64,000 nucleotides of DNA from Balanoglossus misakiensis (taxonomy: Eukaryota > Hemichordata): assembly GCA_040954595.2 (NCBI GenBank), contig CM082588.2, positions 7,254,001-7,318,000 on the forward strand, read 5' to 3'. The notes under the pieces are model-generated. The model had not been told where the DNA came from and did no database searches. It saw only the letters and a program-made list of their open reading frames with translations. Positions 1 through 20,777 of this stretch are shown here, piece by piece (the stretch's first letter is position 1; each line of letters starts with the position of its first letter). Both the position numbers and the translations under genes were made by a program.

Positions 1-49
1 ATCGGTGACAAGAATATAAATAACTCTTGAGGCAAGGAACACCTGTGTA

Positions 50-63
<14 letters not shown>

Positions 64-130
<67 letters not shown>
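64..130. repeat. (AG)n microsatellite
   Basis: Uninterrupted GA dinucleotide run in the intron downstream of the 587-301 exon. Reading frames across it (RERERE, SLSLSL) are artefacts of the repeat and not genes. Confidence 0.97.
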
Positions 131-132
<2 letters not shown>

Positions 133-300
133 AACAGAGACATAGTCTGAGACACAGTTTATTCAGCCTACCGTTGCAAAAAAGTACACACGAATCGAGA
201 AATGGTGTCCGCCAGCTAAGGATTAGTAAAAGATTTGAAGTATCATTGCTAAAAGGTTGCAGCCCATGGATCAAAAAGAGAGTATTGGGTGTACACAAAC

Positions 301-8048
<7,748 letters not shown>

Positions 8049-8291
8049 GGCATATACTTCAATCGTACAGCATGCCTGTAAAATTGTATGAACTCAACTT
8101 CGAGATTTAGTAAATAGAAGGTGTTTACAGGTTTTATTAAGTTTTCCCCGGAGAGTAAAATTATTGATATCTTAGGAATGAATATAGATACCGTGCAGTT
8201 AAGTATCATTTTGAATACAATAGACCATCTTGATTGTTATGTTGTAAATGGTTGTGTGTTCCTGCAGTGATATCTCGCATCCTGTCCCACT

Positions 8292-8606
8292 AGTCCTGTT
8301 TCAAAATGACCTACATTACACGTCCTATACACATGTATAGTATATTCTCTGATTGGTTGATCTGCTTCTCTAAGGTCCACTGGCGGGGAGCTGATTGGAG
8401 GGACCTCATGCGCTAGGTCTCATTATTATGTATTATTCAATTTACAGCTCCCTGATTGGTTAATGCGTAGAGATGTTCCTCTCATTAAGTAGGACCTCAT
8501 GTGTTAGGTTTCATTACTATGCCGCAAGTGGACCTTAAATTACTAGATGGACCAATCACTGATGTCGGTACATATGTGATGGACCTCAGACTAATGAAAC
8601 AGGACT
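8292..8606. mobile_element. MITE-like element with 12-bp terminal inverted repeats
   Basis: Begins AGTCCTGTTTCA and ends TGAAACAGGACT, a perfect 12-bp inverted pair about 315 bp apart, with further internal inverted similarity (GGACCTCA motifs on both arms). No coding capacity. It lies upstream of the start codon of the death-fold/Roc gene. Only one copy is seen in the window, so mobility is inferred from the termini. Confidence 0.6.
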
Positions 8607-10915
8607 GCTGAAACCAACCAAGTATTTTCAGTGACCTCTGCCATGCGCAGGTCAATAAACGTCCATTTATGACTATGTTTACTCAGCTATGTTGTAGCAT
8701 ACACGAACTCTATTGATATTCATTCAGGTGTGTCAAGGAAAACATATAATTGAAATTTCTCAACAAAAACGATTTCTGTGAACTTAACCGAATTGAACTA
8801 AATTTAAATGAACTAAATAAAATTGTACTTGTGTACATGTGCATATTTATCAAATTATGGTATATTCTGGGCGAGATAAGGGACTGGTGACCTAAATATT
8901 GTCGTTACAACAAGTAGGCTACAATGCTTACTTAGTTGTCGTCATTTTTTGTGCCAACCTCTACCAGTACTGTAGTGGATTCTACATCAGGAATAGAATA
9001 TGTTGACAAAGTAAAAATCATATTGAATCATGTTAGTTCATAATAAATAAGTAAAGTTAAAAAAACTCACTCAGCTGCGAAACTCTTTATCCGGGTTCAA
9101 ATTTGCCAGCGGGAGTGACAACAGAGGTCGTTTAGCGTGGATGATTGCACTTTGACACGGCTATAAATACCAGGCTGTGAAACTGCGCAACACACAACAC
9201 AAAACTAAGCAACGCTGTCAGATGGAAACACTTCTCACATAAAGATTTGAAAGGGGGGATCACTATTTTGGACACTGTTTTATCATGTTCTCTTTTCGCG
9301 TATTACACACTTACTGAATTATATTGAGAATGGGGAGCATTTACCTTGAGTTAAAAAACCTGCGAGTTAACAGGAAAATGCTGTTAAATCAGGCGGGACA
9401 TTCAAAATCCTCGGGCCAATATTTGTTATAGCACCATGACTCTATTCGTCTCCTGTATGTGGACATGTAAATGACAAGGAGAGTAGAGCTAAACCAGCCA
9501 GCAAGTCAACAAACAAATGACACAGACAGGGAGGACAATTTCATAACCTTGCGATTCAACCGTGACACAATTATGAAGAACTATTGACCTGGTGGCTTTG
9601 AGACGACCGACATAAGGAAAAATCGCGTCAACGACACGGTGATCCCATCGAAGGATTACACAAGAAAAAGTCTACACCGGAGTACATGGCCATATACAGA
9701 CACACACACACACACACACATAGAGAGAGATCAATGGGCAAAGCAATCTGACCAGTAGTTCTTGAGTTACCGAGTTTTGACCAAATTCACATTTTTCCAG
9801 CTAATTTGCATATTTTTGGCAATGACAACTTCATTTGAACAAACTCCCATCTACAGCCCAGCCTGCATCTGCACACCAAATATTGAGGTCATACACGCTG
9901 CGGTTTTCAAGTTTTTGATGTGGACGGACATACAGACAGACATACATCCATTCATCCATACATACATACATACATACAGACGCAACTGATTCCATAAGGT
10001 CCCATGGTACATACCAATGGGACCTATAAACACATGTTCTTCGTACCTGTGTGCACTAAATTGGTTGAGACCAGGTCAATGTGAGAAGAAAATGGTGGAC
10101 ATATAAGCAATACAATGATGACAAAGCAGTATCACAGAGAACGAATTCTTCCAGACTTTATTAAATATTCAAATTACAAATTTTGATGTATTTAAAGCTA
10201 TTTACAATGATAATTTGCTGTAGAAAAAAAATATTTACATGCGTCCCAAATCATTTATTTCTGCATGCAACTTCATTATTAGAATTATGAAGTGTGCAAG
10301 TGTTCACAGGTTAAATTTCTGTACACAAATAAAACAAAACTACTCTAGTATATACAGTTCTATACTGACCACTCTTGTATAATTTATGCATCTGATCATT
10401 TACCATGGCATATGCTGTCATAAAAATAAGTCTGCTACCATCACTGAAGTGGTATCATTCATGTGAATGCGTGAACTGTGATACAACCATGGAACTTTCA
10501 CAGAAAACTGTAATGTATTCTTCAGTCAGTATTGTCTGTTAAATTGTCCGTCTGTCTGTCTGTCTGTCGCTGTGTATAAAGTGTCACTGTGATACAGCTT
10601 GTAATTCTGACTTGCTTTCGAAAAGTTTAATAAAATAAATAAATAATTTTTGTACAATTATATCAATGCATCCATTTTGGGACCAATAATAATGTTTTCT
10701 CTTATGTACATTTCAAACTAAGACAAATATAAAAGTAAAAATGATAATTTTTTTTTTTTCCAAAATGAGAAATATATAAATGTTCTTTTTTTTTGGTTGG
10801 TACAAATCCATACACAGCTGCAAAATGGTCCATTTTTGATGCATGGAGATCTCAACATTTCCTGCATTGTCTTCTAAAATCTCATTCCGGCATCATGTCT
10901 GTTCAGCTGTTGTCC
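8607..10915. other. Intergenic stretch between the death-fold/Roc gene and profilin-4
   Basis: No convincing gene. It holds a possible 5' UTR donor for the death-fold/Roc gene (GTGAGT on the minus strand, exon edge near 9071), a TATAAATA motif at about 9161 on the plus strand without a recognisable gene, (CA)n at 9700-9720, (CATA)n near 9957, (TGTC)n near 10550-10567, and the profilin-4 3' UTR region. The ORF at 9762-9989 is non-coding filler ending in the CATA repeat. Confidence 0.6.
10157..10162 (-). promoter_or_regulatory. Possible polyadenylation signal AATAAA for profilin-4
   Basis: AATAAA on the minus strand (TTTATT on plus), about 755 bases downstream of the profilin-4 stop. Other AT-rich variants lie nearer, so this is only a candidate. 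Confidence 0.35.
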
Positions 10916-12965
10916 TCATTTTCCCTTCTCTTTGAAATAATCAGCTGTCAAGAAGACAAAAATCAGAGGCAAAATTAATTGTCGAAATTATATTGTTTTG
11001 CTGAGAGCATTGAAAATGTTATCTCTGGAGAAAGAAAATACACCAAGCACACGAAAGTGACAAAGTCTCTCTCTTGCTGCCCTTTTCCCATTAATTATGT
11101 TTGATACAAGACACCGTTTATGTTATTCTACATGTGGATATATAGGGAATCAACGTTCGACCATGAACAACTTCCATCCCATTTGTAGGATATGAGAGTA
11201 AACATCTTGCCGAAATGAATAAATGGTAAACACCAATTACATGTATTCATTTTGGTGAGTTTTTTCACTCTCGTGTCTACAAGCAGGATGGAAGTTGTGT
11301 GTGGTTGACAGTTGATTCACTATATATCCACATGTACATTAACATAAACGGTGTCTTGTATCAAACATAATTAATGAAATTAGGGCAGCAAGAGAGAGAC
11401 TTTGTCTCTTTAACTTCATATTTTATTTATGTCAATAATTCATTGATTCATCCTGAATACTTTTAGGTGATGGACATTGACATCAAATACTTATCACCAT
11501 GGAGACACACACAACTCACCTAATTTCTCCACAGCCTCAACACAAACACTAGGAAACATATTTTCATTATAAGTACCAAGAATAAGCAATGTCTGTGTCT
11601 TCACCATCACCAGGCCTATCTTTTCCTAAAATGTGATAAAATAAACATTTTATAAACAACTTTTTAATGTGTAAAACCTAAAAATATGGACCCATTTAAA
11701 TATACAAGAATATCTTTTTTTAAATTTATGAAAACTGTCCATCATATTTTGATATTTAATGCCCCATTTGCTGCCATTTTGCATTTATTTTAACCACACC
11801 ACCTCTCTGCATGGCAAATGGGATGACGCCCTCATGCAACAATTTCTTCAAATTACTTTGTTTTTAGTTACCAAGCTTCCAGCAGAGATGAAAAATACTT
11901 ACACACTTTGCATAGATGGAATTTTTATCCGCTCGTACACATTTGTAACTGTTGTTATCAAACGTGATTCCTTCTTCTCTGGTTTTTGGCGGATCTTTGA
12001 AAGCATCTATGAACTTCTTCACTTGATCAGCATATAACTGCAAAGAGAAAGGTACTGTACTGAATAAAGTTATTTTCATTAAAGGTATATGGTCACATAT
12101 GCAAATTTAACTACAGTTACCATGATAAATTGAGATCTAGCCAATCACAGATTTTCAGTGGGTGGCACAAGCGATAAAAAGAGCGCCACCATATGTTCTT
12201 TAGAACACTCAAATACACCATTTTACACATATATGGGCGTATGTAAATTAGAGGTGACCGTATACCTTTAAAACAGTCTTCTGTAGTGACAACTTTGAAC
12301 CCTTTGCATTGTCTTTCACGTAATACTTCATGTTGTATGCCCTAGTCTTTTCAAATACAAGGCCTTGAATTAAGTTGATAATTGACGAAACCTGGTGAGT
12401 CAGTATTATTTCGCCAGTGGTTTGTCTATGTGCAAACGTTTATCTCAAAATAGAGTATGGTGCGGTGACTGTATGATTTTATTCTTCCAATGAATTTATT
12501 TTAAAGGCACATAAGCTGCAACTTTTGGGATGATTATCATAATTTTTGTTTCAAACTGTACTACCATTAGTCCATGTAGATGAAGGAAGTGAAGTGGATG
12601 AGGAAGTTTTAACCTGGTAAATAATAAAGCTTTGCCGCAAGCGAATATGGCCGCCACCGTGGGAAAATGCAAGAAACAATCAAAATGTTGCATTTCCAAT
12701 AATGAAACTTCATAAACAAAACATGATCTCATCCACTGAGCTAATGTGTAAAATTTCATAGAAATGACAATAGTAGAAGGAAGTTTTCTAGCCATTCTAG
12801 GTGTTATCCTATATGGGAAGAGACCAATGTGCACAGTATTATACTTACATGGAAACCTACAGAGCTGGCCCTTAGGGAGGAATCTTTACGTCTGATTATT
12901 GCACAATTTGAGACGTGGTCCGTTGATATCAGAGCATCATGGAGAAGATTCTGCAACTGGTTCAT
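10916..12965 (-). CDS. PFN4: Profilin-4 (PFN4-like), four exons
   Basis: Exons on the minus strand: 12965-12849 (ATG at 12965), 12037-11903, 11625-11520 and 10944-10916 with TGA at 10918-10916; phases 0, 0, 1 join cleanly. The product is 128 aa, against 129 in mammals. It starts MNQLQNLLHDALISTDHV, carries YKCVRADKNSIYAKC in the middle and MFPSVCVEAVEKLG near the end, and finishes ADYFKEKGK, all matching the profilin-4 pattern. Profilin fold; mammalian PFN4 is testis-enriched, binds phosphoinositides rather than actin and is needed for sperm acrosome and manchette formation. The last exon codes for only nine residues. If intron 3 is retained, the frame ends instead after GELCVSPW. Intron 1 holds a TTAA-flanked MITE (12079-12271) and intron 3 holds a fold-back element. 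A FAM228 gene lies about 14.6 kb away on the other strand, as in mammals. Confidence 0.9.
11054..11412. mobile_element. Fold-back MITE, copy 1
   Basis: About 355 bp, almost a complete palindrome. The arms start near GACAAAGTCTCTCTC and return as GAGAGAGACTTTGTC; inner arm pairs include GGATATATAG/CTATATATCC and AACTTCCATCC/GGATGGAAGTT. Right edge TTAA. It lies in profilin-4 intron 3. A second copy is at 14237-14592. Confidence 0.85.
12079..12271. mobile_element. 193-bp MITE with AGGTATAYGGTCACC termini, copy 1
   Basis: Flanked by TTAA on both sides. The termini AGGTATATGGTCAC and GTGACCGTATACCT are inverted. It is about 85% identical by eye to 21632-21824, including the internal motif CTAGCCAATCAC and GAGCGCCACCATATG. 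Located in profilin-4 intron 1. Confidence 0.85.
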
Positions 12966-13311
12966 CTTCACACGATCCTGATGAGAGTCAGAAGAAATGA
13001 CCACCAATATGTCAAGTTTGTTGTATGAAGCATTAAATGTCTACTGGGGAGGGGGGGGGGACGTATTACAGTGACAATGCTGTAGTAATAAGTTAACCGT
13101 CAAATACACTACATGTGTAACATGTTTCAATCTACAATGCAGTACAGTATTTCATTCAGGATGGCAAAACAAGAGTTTTTTTTGGGGGGGGGGGAGGGGG
13201 TCCACTCTGGCAAGGGGGACTGTAATATCTCAAGCATGTGTGTGACATCATTTTAAGGGGGCACTTGACAAATTCCTAGGGGGTGCCAACATGTCAACGG
13301 TGGGTGAATCC

Positions 13312-13323
13312 CCCCCCCCCCCC
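13312..13323. repeat. Poly-C run
   Basis: Homopolymer of about 12-13 C, with nearby poly-G runs at 13050-13060 and 13186-13200 upstream of profilin-4. No gene is seen between 13.0 and 15.1 kb apart from mobile elements. Confidence 0.8.
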
Positions 13324-14236
13324 AATCTAGATGAAACACTGCTGTACATAGCTATATCACATATACAGTAAAACCTGTTAAACCAAACACCAATGGCATT
13401 TTTAGTGGTTTATAGAGGTTCTGTCAACATGTGGTTCTAGGATAGGAAACTGTGTCAGGTATACACAGGCTTCCAGATTAGACTGGGATTGCTTTACATT
13501 GCATGATTTGGTACACAGAACAAAAATACTGGAAATAAAACCAAAAGTTACAGCTAATGTCCCTTTAACCCTAATGCTACTGGGTGTCATACCTGTCAAG
13601 TCCCTTTAAATACGTATTTGACACTTTTTCTTCTAAAACTTATTTTGACTGTCTTGACATGGCTTTCATATGTACTTAGACACACTTGACAGTCTGAGCC
13701 CCCTGTAAAATGTACCAAATCGTACTGGTTTGTACTGTATTGGTTTGAGGGTCTTGTATAGGCACTACTGATTAACACACACTTGGCAGTCTAACAGGCC
13801 TGGGAGCCCGGATTCTAGGCACCCTGGAAATCAAACCTGAGTTTCAATCGACTTGGCAGCGTTAGGGTTAATATAATATATTTGGGGCAAATGACACACA
13901 GTCTCATTATTATACGACTGCTGACACAAATTTTCATCAGCCCTGGTCAGTGTGAGTTCCCTTTGGATGAACAGAGTCTCCAGGACAATTTTGCCAACTC
14001 GACAAAAGTATGTCACAAGTCAGTGTTTGGTGTCATTGTAGTGTAAGAGTTCATTAAATCAGACAATACAACAATGATTGTGGCCTGTAACAATGCTACC
14101 ACGCCATGCATGACTCTGTACAGCCCAATCAGAAACCCTGGTAAAGAACACCTCTTGTTACAATGAAACTAATTATGGCACCTTCCTAATGGTTCCAGTT
14201 ATGTTCTTTCAAATTAATTCAGCTTTCATTCTTGTA

Positions 14237-14592
14237 TTAAAGGAACAAAGTCTCTCTCTCGCTGCCCTTTTTTCCATTAATTATATTTGATACAAGTCAC
14301 CGTTTGTTATTCTACATGTGGATATATAGTGAATAAACGTTCAACCACACACAACTTCCATCCCTCTTATAGACAGGAGAGTGAAAAAACTCGCCAAAAT
14401 GAATAATCGTTCTTTACCATTTATTCATTTTGAGCGAGTTTTTACTCTCATATTATACAAGTGGGATGGAAGTTTTGTGTGGTTGATCATTAATTCACTA
14501 TATATCCACATTTACATTAACATAAACAGTGTCTTGTATCAAACATAATTAATAGAAAAAAGGGCAGCGCGAGAGAGACTTTGTCCCTTTAA
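14237..14592. mobile_element. Fold-back MITE, copy 2
   Basis: 356 bp including TTAA at both edges. The outer arms are AAGGAACAAAGTCTC and GAGACTTTGTCCCTT, and nearly the whole length is self-complementary. High similarity to 11054-11412 in both arms and loop. It could form a long hairpin if transcribed. Confidence 0.88.
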
Positions 14593-15119
14593 AGTTCCCT
14601 ACAGATTGTAACTTAGCCTTCACACTCATTCCTGATTGCTTAGAGTTAGCTTTCATAACCCTTCACCTTCACTGATTGTTAGTTAACAAACTTTCACCTT
14701 CTTGAAGATTTGCATTCAAATAACTTGTTCTAGCTGCAACCTTGTCAGTTTATTTTGACAGTGATTAATTTTCACATTTTCTGTAAACTTTGATTTCTCA
14801 TGGGAAATTCTTGTTCATGGTCACATTATTAAAGGGAACTTAAGCTATAAATAAATGTAAAAGAAACACTTTCTATATCACGGTTCAAAAGACATGTTCT
14901 TAGTTAATACAGGTACTAGTAAACATATGGAAAAGGAATTTTTTTCAAAGACGTGGTAATGTTTTTGGAATTCAATCAATATTAAATGAATTAAAGAACA
15001 CCAAAACACAACTGCAAGATTTAACAGTTCCTGCTTTTCTAGAGAATTTAAATTAACAGAAGCCAGCACTTGGGTTATATTTTGACATCGACAAACATCC
15101 TCATATAAACTGACAATAA

Positions 15120-15437
15120 ATGAAAATCTGTAGACATAAGTCTTTCCAAAATGCCAATATTGAAAGAGATTGGTTTATAAACAAGAGAGGTGATAAAATG
15201 TTGGAGAATGCTGCGTGTATGCTAGTTGCTGTTTATACCGCTTACAAGACAAGCATACCACTTGAAGACGCTGAACAACAGGCACGGAGACAATATCTAT
15301 TGTGTTCAGTCGACCCAGACAATGAGGAATACTTTCTTGTGACTCTGTATGGGGGAATGGCAGTCTTCAATATGCCTCAGGTTCTAAACAAGAAACCAGT
15401 TGCCAACGTGAAAATTTGTCAAGAAAGTCGTCGCTAA
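15120..15437 (+). CDS. Hypothetical 105-aa protein
   Basis: Complete ATG-to-TAA frame without low-complexity sequence. The middle has a mixed composition (LENAACMLVAVYTAYKTS, then EDAEQQARRQYLLCSVDPDN), more protein-like than nearby random frames. No family is recognised and no signal peptide or membrane span stands out. It may be a single-exon gene, an exon of an unseen gene or chance. An opposing ORF lies at 15634-15933. Confidence 0.3.
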   Translation: MKICRHKSFQNANIERDWFINKRGDKMLENAACMLVAVYTAYKTSIPLEDAEQQARRQYLLCSVDPDNEEYFLVTLYGGMAVFNMPQVLNKKPVANVKICQESRR

Positions 15438-15633
15438 ATTTGAAATGTCATCTAGTTTAATAGCGGGTGAGACAATACTATGTGGATAAATTCGAAACAA
15501 ATATCTCATTTGATCGAACTTGACAAGGCTAAGACGACTTAATACATGTATGTGTGTCGATCTCAAACACACATACCAGTACATGTACCTACTAGCAATA
15601 ATCAATTCTTGCATCTACGTCCTGGTAGAACAC

Positions 15634-15933
15634 TCACAAATTTCGCAGTAAAATTAAACAAAACTGTACCGTATACGATCCTTTGACATAACGCTTGCGT
15701 TCATCTTTCTGCGGTGAATCGTTGTCGTCATTCTCAGTATCCGGCATGGTCGAGTATATTCCTTGGTCAGATATCACTGACTGAATTTTTTCCCCCAAAA
15801 AATCTAAATGGGTTTTGACTTCTCTTTTTGAAGAGTCAAAGAGTTCACGAGTCCAGAGATCAAATCGACAACGCAGTAACTGCACCGAAGCTTTTGGTAG
15901 TCGTGAAACATATACGTATAGCACAACCAACAC
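15634..15933 (-). CDS. Hypothetical ORF or first coding exon
   Basis: ATG at 15933. The frame starts with a hydrophobic MLVVLYVYVSRL stretch that could be a signal or anchor, followed by charged sequence with SSKREVKTHLDFLGEKIQSV and an acidic DTENDDNDSPQKDERKRY segment. A possible donor (GTATAC) lies near 15676, so the last residues may be intronic. Composition looks coding, but no family is recognised and no downstream exons were found. A long intron towards profilin-4 is possible. Confidence 0.35.
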   Translation of the reverse strand: MLVVLYVYVSRLPKASVQLLRCRFDLWTRELFDSSKREVKTHLDFLGEKIQSVISDQGIYSTMPDTENDDNDSPQKDERKRYVKGSYTVQFCLILLRNL

Positions 15934-16818
15934 TAAGGCTCGCCCGCAAGTCCGTTTGTCTGTCTGTTTGTTGATTCAACATTTGAGAAGGCTCTCTTAT
16001 TTCCCCCGCTGGATCAATGAAGTGGAGGATGTAGAAAAAAGATCACAATGCACCCGTAATTTATGCAAAGAAGGCAATCTATTCAATATTCATGTACATG
16101 TACCTTGTGGAGTGGAAAAGAACAGAGCTGACAATACCTACAAAAAAACCTCAGGTGTCTGTTGATATGCAAATGACTCGAGTCAAATGAACTACCTTTT
16201 ACAATCAATAGCCCGACTGGAACATCAAACACCTTTAATTCAATATCAAATAATAACGCCCGCAGGAAATTATCTTATGCCAATGTATACCGTTACTATA
16301 GTAACTGTATCAACTAAAGCTTTTAGGAATCAGAATTTTTTTTAAAAATTATCTGGCAAAATAAAAACCGACGATTTTTAAAAGTCCCCTACGACCGAGC
16401 TTATATTTAATTTTTAATTCAGTGCTTTACAAATTTCCAAGAGTGTTTTTCGTCCATAATTTGGTAACCTAATTTGCCCTACCCCTTCTACGGAATGGTT
16501 GAATCCAAAACATTGTTGCTTCTCCGTGTGACTGAAATATTGATAGCTTTTGATCTATACGACCAGACAGATCGTAGGCATAGCAACGTTATTCCCCACA
16601 GAAATGCAGAATTCCAGAGCAGTCAAAATGGTGAGTTTAACTGTCATTTCGTGATTTATTATTTTCCCTCAAACTGATGAATTAATTTTCTCAGTTTTTT
16701 TAATTAAGTTCGTCATGGGGGCTCCAACAGTGACTCTTTATTTATTAACTTGAATTGCCTCGGTGACTAAATTTAACTTGGGTACAATTTTCTTGTAGAG
16801 TACAGTCCCACTTACTAA

Positions 16819-17033
16819 GTACTGTAAAACAGGTTATTTTCGTGAGCAATACATTTTCGCGAAATAAGCGAGAGCCAAATAGTGTGAAAATAAAAAGTCA
16901 CGCAAATTTTTTTTTTGAAGATAACGATGCAGTGAATGAAATAAGAAAACGTGAAAATCAATACCCGCGAAACAGTGGCCTCTCTCGATATCACGAAAAT
17001 TTCAACTTGCGAAGATAAAGTGTTTTACGGTAT
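16819..17033. mobile_element. MITE with TACTGTAAAACA termini, copy 1
   Basis: About 213 bp, termini TACTGTAAAACA and TGTTTTACGGTA. The interior has inverted motifs with TTTTCGCGAAATA and CACGAAAATTTC. Two further copies are at 29842-30052 and 33995-34207 (the last in opposite orientation). Confidence 0.88.
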
Positions 17034-20000
17034 ACACTGGGATAGTCTTTTGAGGGCAGTGTCTCATGACAACCAAAATTCCTAACTTCCTCTTAAACAA
17101 ATTATTAGCTGTAACCTGACCTTGAAACTTTGTACCCAATCAAATTTTACAACTTCGTGCAGTAGGGGATAATTCTCTGTCACGTATGTTGCAAATCCCA
17201 GCTACATGTGGACAAAAACGTCACTCCCTTAGAGATTTTAACCATTTCACCACCATGCAAATTCGTTACTATCAATCACGTGATATCGCCAGGTGACCTA
17301 CGGCGTTGTCATTTCCAGGTGACGGGCAAACAATATTTCGGCATCCAGTAAAAAAAATTCCGAGTAAGTATATATTTTACTTTATCACATGAACTGGCCC
17401 ATATCACAACCTGTGTGACAAGGTCATTGCTAAAGTTGCCCGTCATCTGGAAATTTAAATGCCAATGTAACTGCGCCTGAGCGCATCTGACGTCATTTGA
17501 TAGCGAAGAATAGCGCAAATACAGCAGAAAGACCCATGCCAGACCTGTACATGTAAACAAAAGTTATGTGAGGGCGCTCTCTAAACCGGTACAGTATATT
17601 CTGCACTACTTACAGTCAAAAGAACTGATATCTGACATGTACTTCTCTGATGTACACCGTATTTTCTGTTGCACATTGTCGCGTAGAATTTAAATTTATA
17701 CAGGACAAGGACAGGGGATTGTGGAAATAGTGTGGAATATACTTGACTCTAAAATTGGAGTACTTTGGACAAACTAGCAAAAATGGAATTTGTCTTCGAC
17801 ACATATCAAAGTGACACATTAATTTAGGTTGGGTATAAAGAGTGCAGTGTTACCATGGAAACATCAGTCAAATGAACATACTAATTAGCGAAGTGGCTTA
17901 ATAATATGATAATTTATAATTCTGTAGCTGGGTTTGTTTTTGTAGTGTTTTTGAGTCCATAGATACTCGACTGACTCACTCCAGAACTTGTTTACTACAA
18001 ACCCATGTTACAGTGTAATCAAGCATAGGCAGACAATAACCATTCAAATCTTGATGGAATAATTGTACACAGAGAGCCTGTCTCTATAATGTGAAGGAAC
18101 TGACACAGCAAGTAAATGGTGACAGATTATCAATTGATTGAGTGCTGCGGTTTCAAAGGTTGCTCTAGAGTTAATACTGCATTCATGGGTTGTCACAGAA
18201 TTGGCATTGAATAGTCGAGTGACTGCCAGTAGGCTTGGAACCTGAGGAATGTATCTACAACCAAAACTGACCAACTGGAAACAGAGTAACAACACCTACA
18301 TAATTATGTATGTTCCATTTTTTACATGTTAATTTTATGTCTTTGTTTAAAACTACCACAAAATCGTTCTCTTCAGAAAGTCACTATGTTCTAACCACTA
18401 CTTGGCCAATCTATACATCTGTCATTCCAAAACTAAAGCAGTAAATGACAAAAAAATGTGCTGAGTCAATGTTAGTTACAAACATTTTCCATCGGGTCAG
18501 AACAGAACTTAAAAAAAAGGTTTTGCATCAAATTTCAAATTTAGAGAATAAAAGAGATCACATTTTTAACCTACGTATAAGTCATGAGTTTCATATATTT
18601 TGACATTTTAAAAAAAGTTTTTGCCTTTAAGTTAGTATTTCTTGTTTGTTGTGATAGACTGATATGAATATCATGTTAATTTTATTGATTGAAAGTCACA
18701 TAGTAATTTCTCTTCCAGATATAAAAAAGTTTCTTGAATACTGAATCCTGTACTTACACAATATGAAGCTGACACCCGTTTGTTGTCACAAGATGAAAAC
18801 TGATTGTAAATATGAGGGTTGCTATGTGTAAAGATAAGCTGTGAAAAATCTCGATAAGACGGCTCTAGATCATTTGGGCTTTTGGGTTTATACAACACAA
18901 GTAAATTATCTTGACATACATTTGGAATTATTCTCTGTGAAATTCCTTACAAATAATGATAAAATTATTTAAAAATTCCCTCTCCCTTTTACATTTTTAT
19001 CCATAGTCTCGCATAAAAAAATTGTGATTCAAGTGTCAGTACACACTGTTACATATATTTGGACCAAGCAAAGAATATCAGTACATCATACATGTACCGG
19101 TACAGATGGCCAACCACACAAAAAAAAGTTACTGTTACACATGAAACATGATTAGGTAACAAACCACGAATTCCTTACTACATAATGATGTACTACTATT
19201 GGCAAATGTCACATCATTACATTCACAAGTGATATGTGTTTAGCGACAGTTGTAAGTATACATCTCACATGCTACCGTGAAAAATGTCAAGATCAAAATA
19301 ATCATCCTCACCACAAATCTGTGCTTGCCATCGTCTTTGGGATCAACCACATCCAAAACACTTTTGACGAGAACTTCAATTCTGTCCAGTCTTTCCATGA
19401 CTTTGATTGACATGTTATTAACAGGCACAGGTTTGATCCAAAGTCAGATGTGAAGAAAAGTTTCGAACACCTCACACAAAATATTCAGTTTGTTCTTTGT
19501 GTGAAATATACCTTTTTTGTGAAAATGATATCCTATGAGGACCAAGACAGAGAGGTTATTCCAATTCCTGAGTTTTGAAAACTTTAAACTGTGATCTTCT
19601 TCACAATGCTAGTACTGTTGTCCGGAGCCATTATGAGAATAAGACCACAGGTGATATTTGCCGGGCACAGGTATTTCAGGTCTCTGGGAGTTCACAGATC
19701 CGACGCTCCAAACAAAGGGAATTATTCTCCGCCTAACCGACAATCCAGTCAACAACTAAAAAAACCCTCCAGACTCAGGTGCTCATTCTTGTAGTCGTAC
19801 GGATCTCCTGAAGAAACACCGGCCAAACAATGACGATGCCTGCAGGGGCAGTTTTATACACAGCGACGTCGAGCTATGATTGGTGTGAAATCTACGTGAT
19901 ATATGTCTGTTTCAGTCGGCGTATCATATCAGTCCACCTGACCGTGACTGGCATTGTAAACGACGACGCCTATTCGATGACCCTCAGCGAATGAAACCAA

Positions 20001-20576
20001 GCAGTAAATTTTATCGCCGGTGAGATACCACAGCTCGGATCAGCAAACAAAGGAAATTACCTGTGCGATTGTTTCGCTGTTCTGTCTATAACCCAGACAC
20101 TAAAATGGGCCTTCAGTTTCTTTGTACATCAAAGTCCCTATCCTTGATGACTACGTGTATGCAAACAAAACCAACAATCGTCCTTCTGTTGGTATATCTC
20201 TGGTTCAACCTCCAGAATATCGACAACATCAACAGACAGCAACTGCAGCAAACTAAAAACCAATCAGACAAATCAAATCCTTCCTCAGCGAAATTTCCTC
20301 CGGTTGAAACCACTGCCCCTCCACGCACACAATCGCACAGAAGTAGCAATCTCAGACACAACAAAGTCGTAAAACCCCAAAACAAATTGACTCAAACAAT
20401 GCAACCCTAAGAAACCATCAATGGCACATAAAGTCGATCCTCTTTAAAGCTCTGGGTTTTAGTGACTGACTATTGACTTGAAGTCTAAAGCTAAAGCACC
20501 AGACTTATGCAACGAGAACAGACAATAAATACAGAATAGCACTGTGATGGTTTAATCCTGTATTTCACTGCAGGCT

Positions 20577-20777
20577 ATTCGTTCATTCATTCATTCTTTC
20601 ATTCATTTATTCATACATTCATTCATTCATCTTTCATTCATTCATTCATTCTTTCATCATTCATCCATTCTTTCATTCATTCATTCATTCATTCATTCTT
20701 TCTTTCATTCATTCATTCATTCATTCATTCATTCATTCATTCATACATTCCTTCATTCATTCATTCATTTATTCATG
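20577..20777. repeat. (ATTC)n microsatellite
   Basis: About 50 imperfect ATTC units with occasional TTTC. It is flanked by CTATTTCACTGCAGGCTATTC-like sequence that recurs (20560 and 21010) before a second ATTC tract, so the flanks were duplicated with the satellite. Confidence 0.95.

Noticed and set aside
16474-16630. Plus-strand segment ending ATG followed by GTGAGT
   Set aside because: Resembles a first exon with start codon at the splice donor, but no downstream exon was found over the next 10 kb.
19312-19428. Minus-strand frame MERLDRIEVLVKSVLDVVD ending at a GTGAGG donor
   Set aside because: Reasonable coding look but no acceptor in front and no partner exon; may be chance.
20113-20385. 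Minus-strand 90-aa ORF with a signal-peptide-like start and a second hydrophobic stretch
   Set aside because: No splice partners, no family, and the hydrophobic look comes from the complement of Q/N/T-rich sequence; not enough to call a gene.
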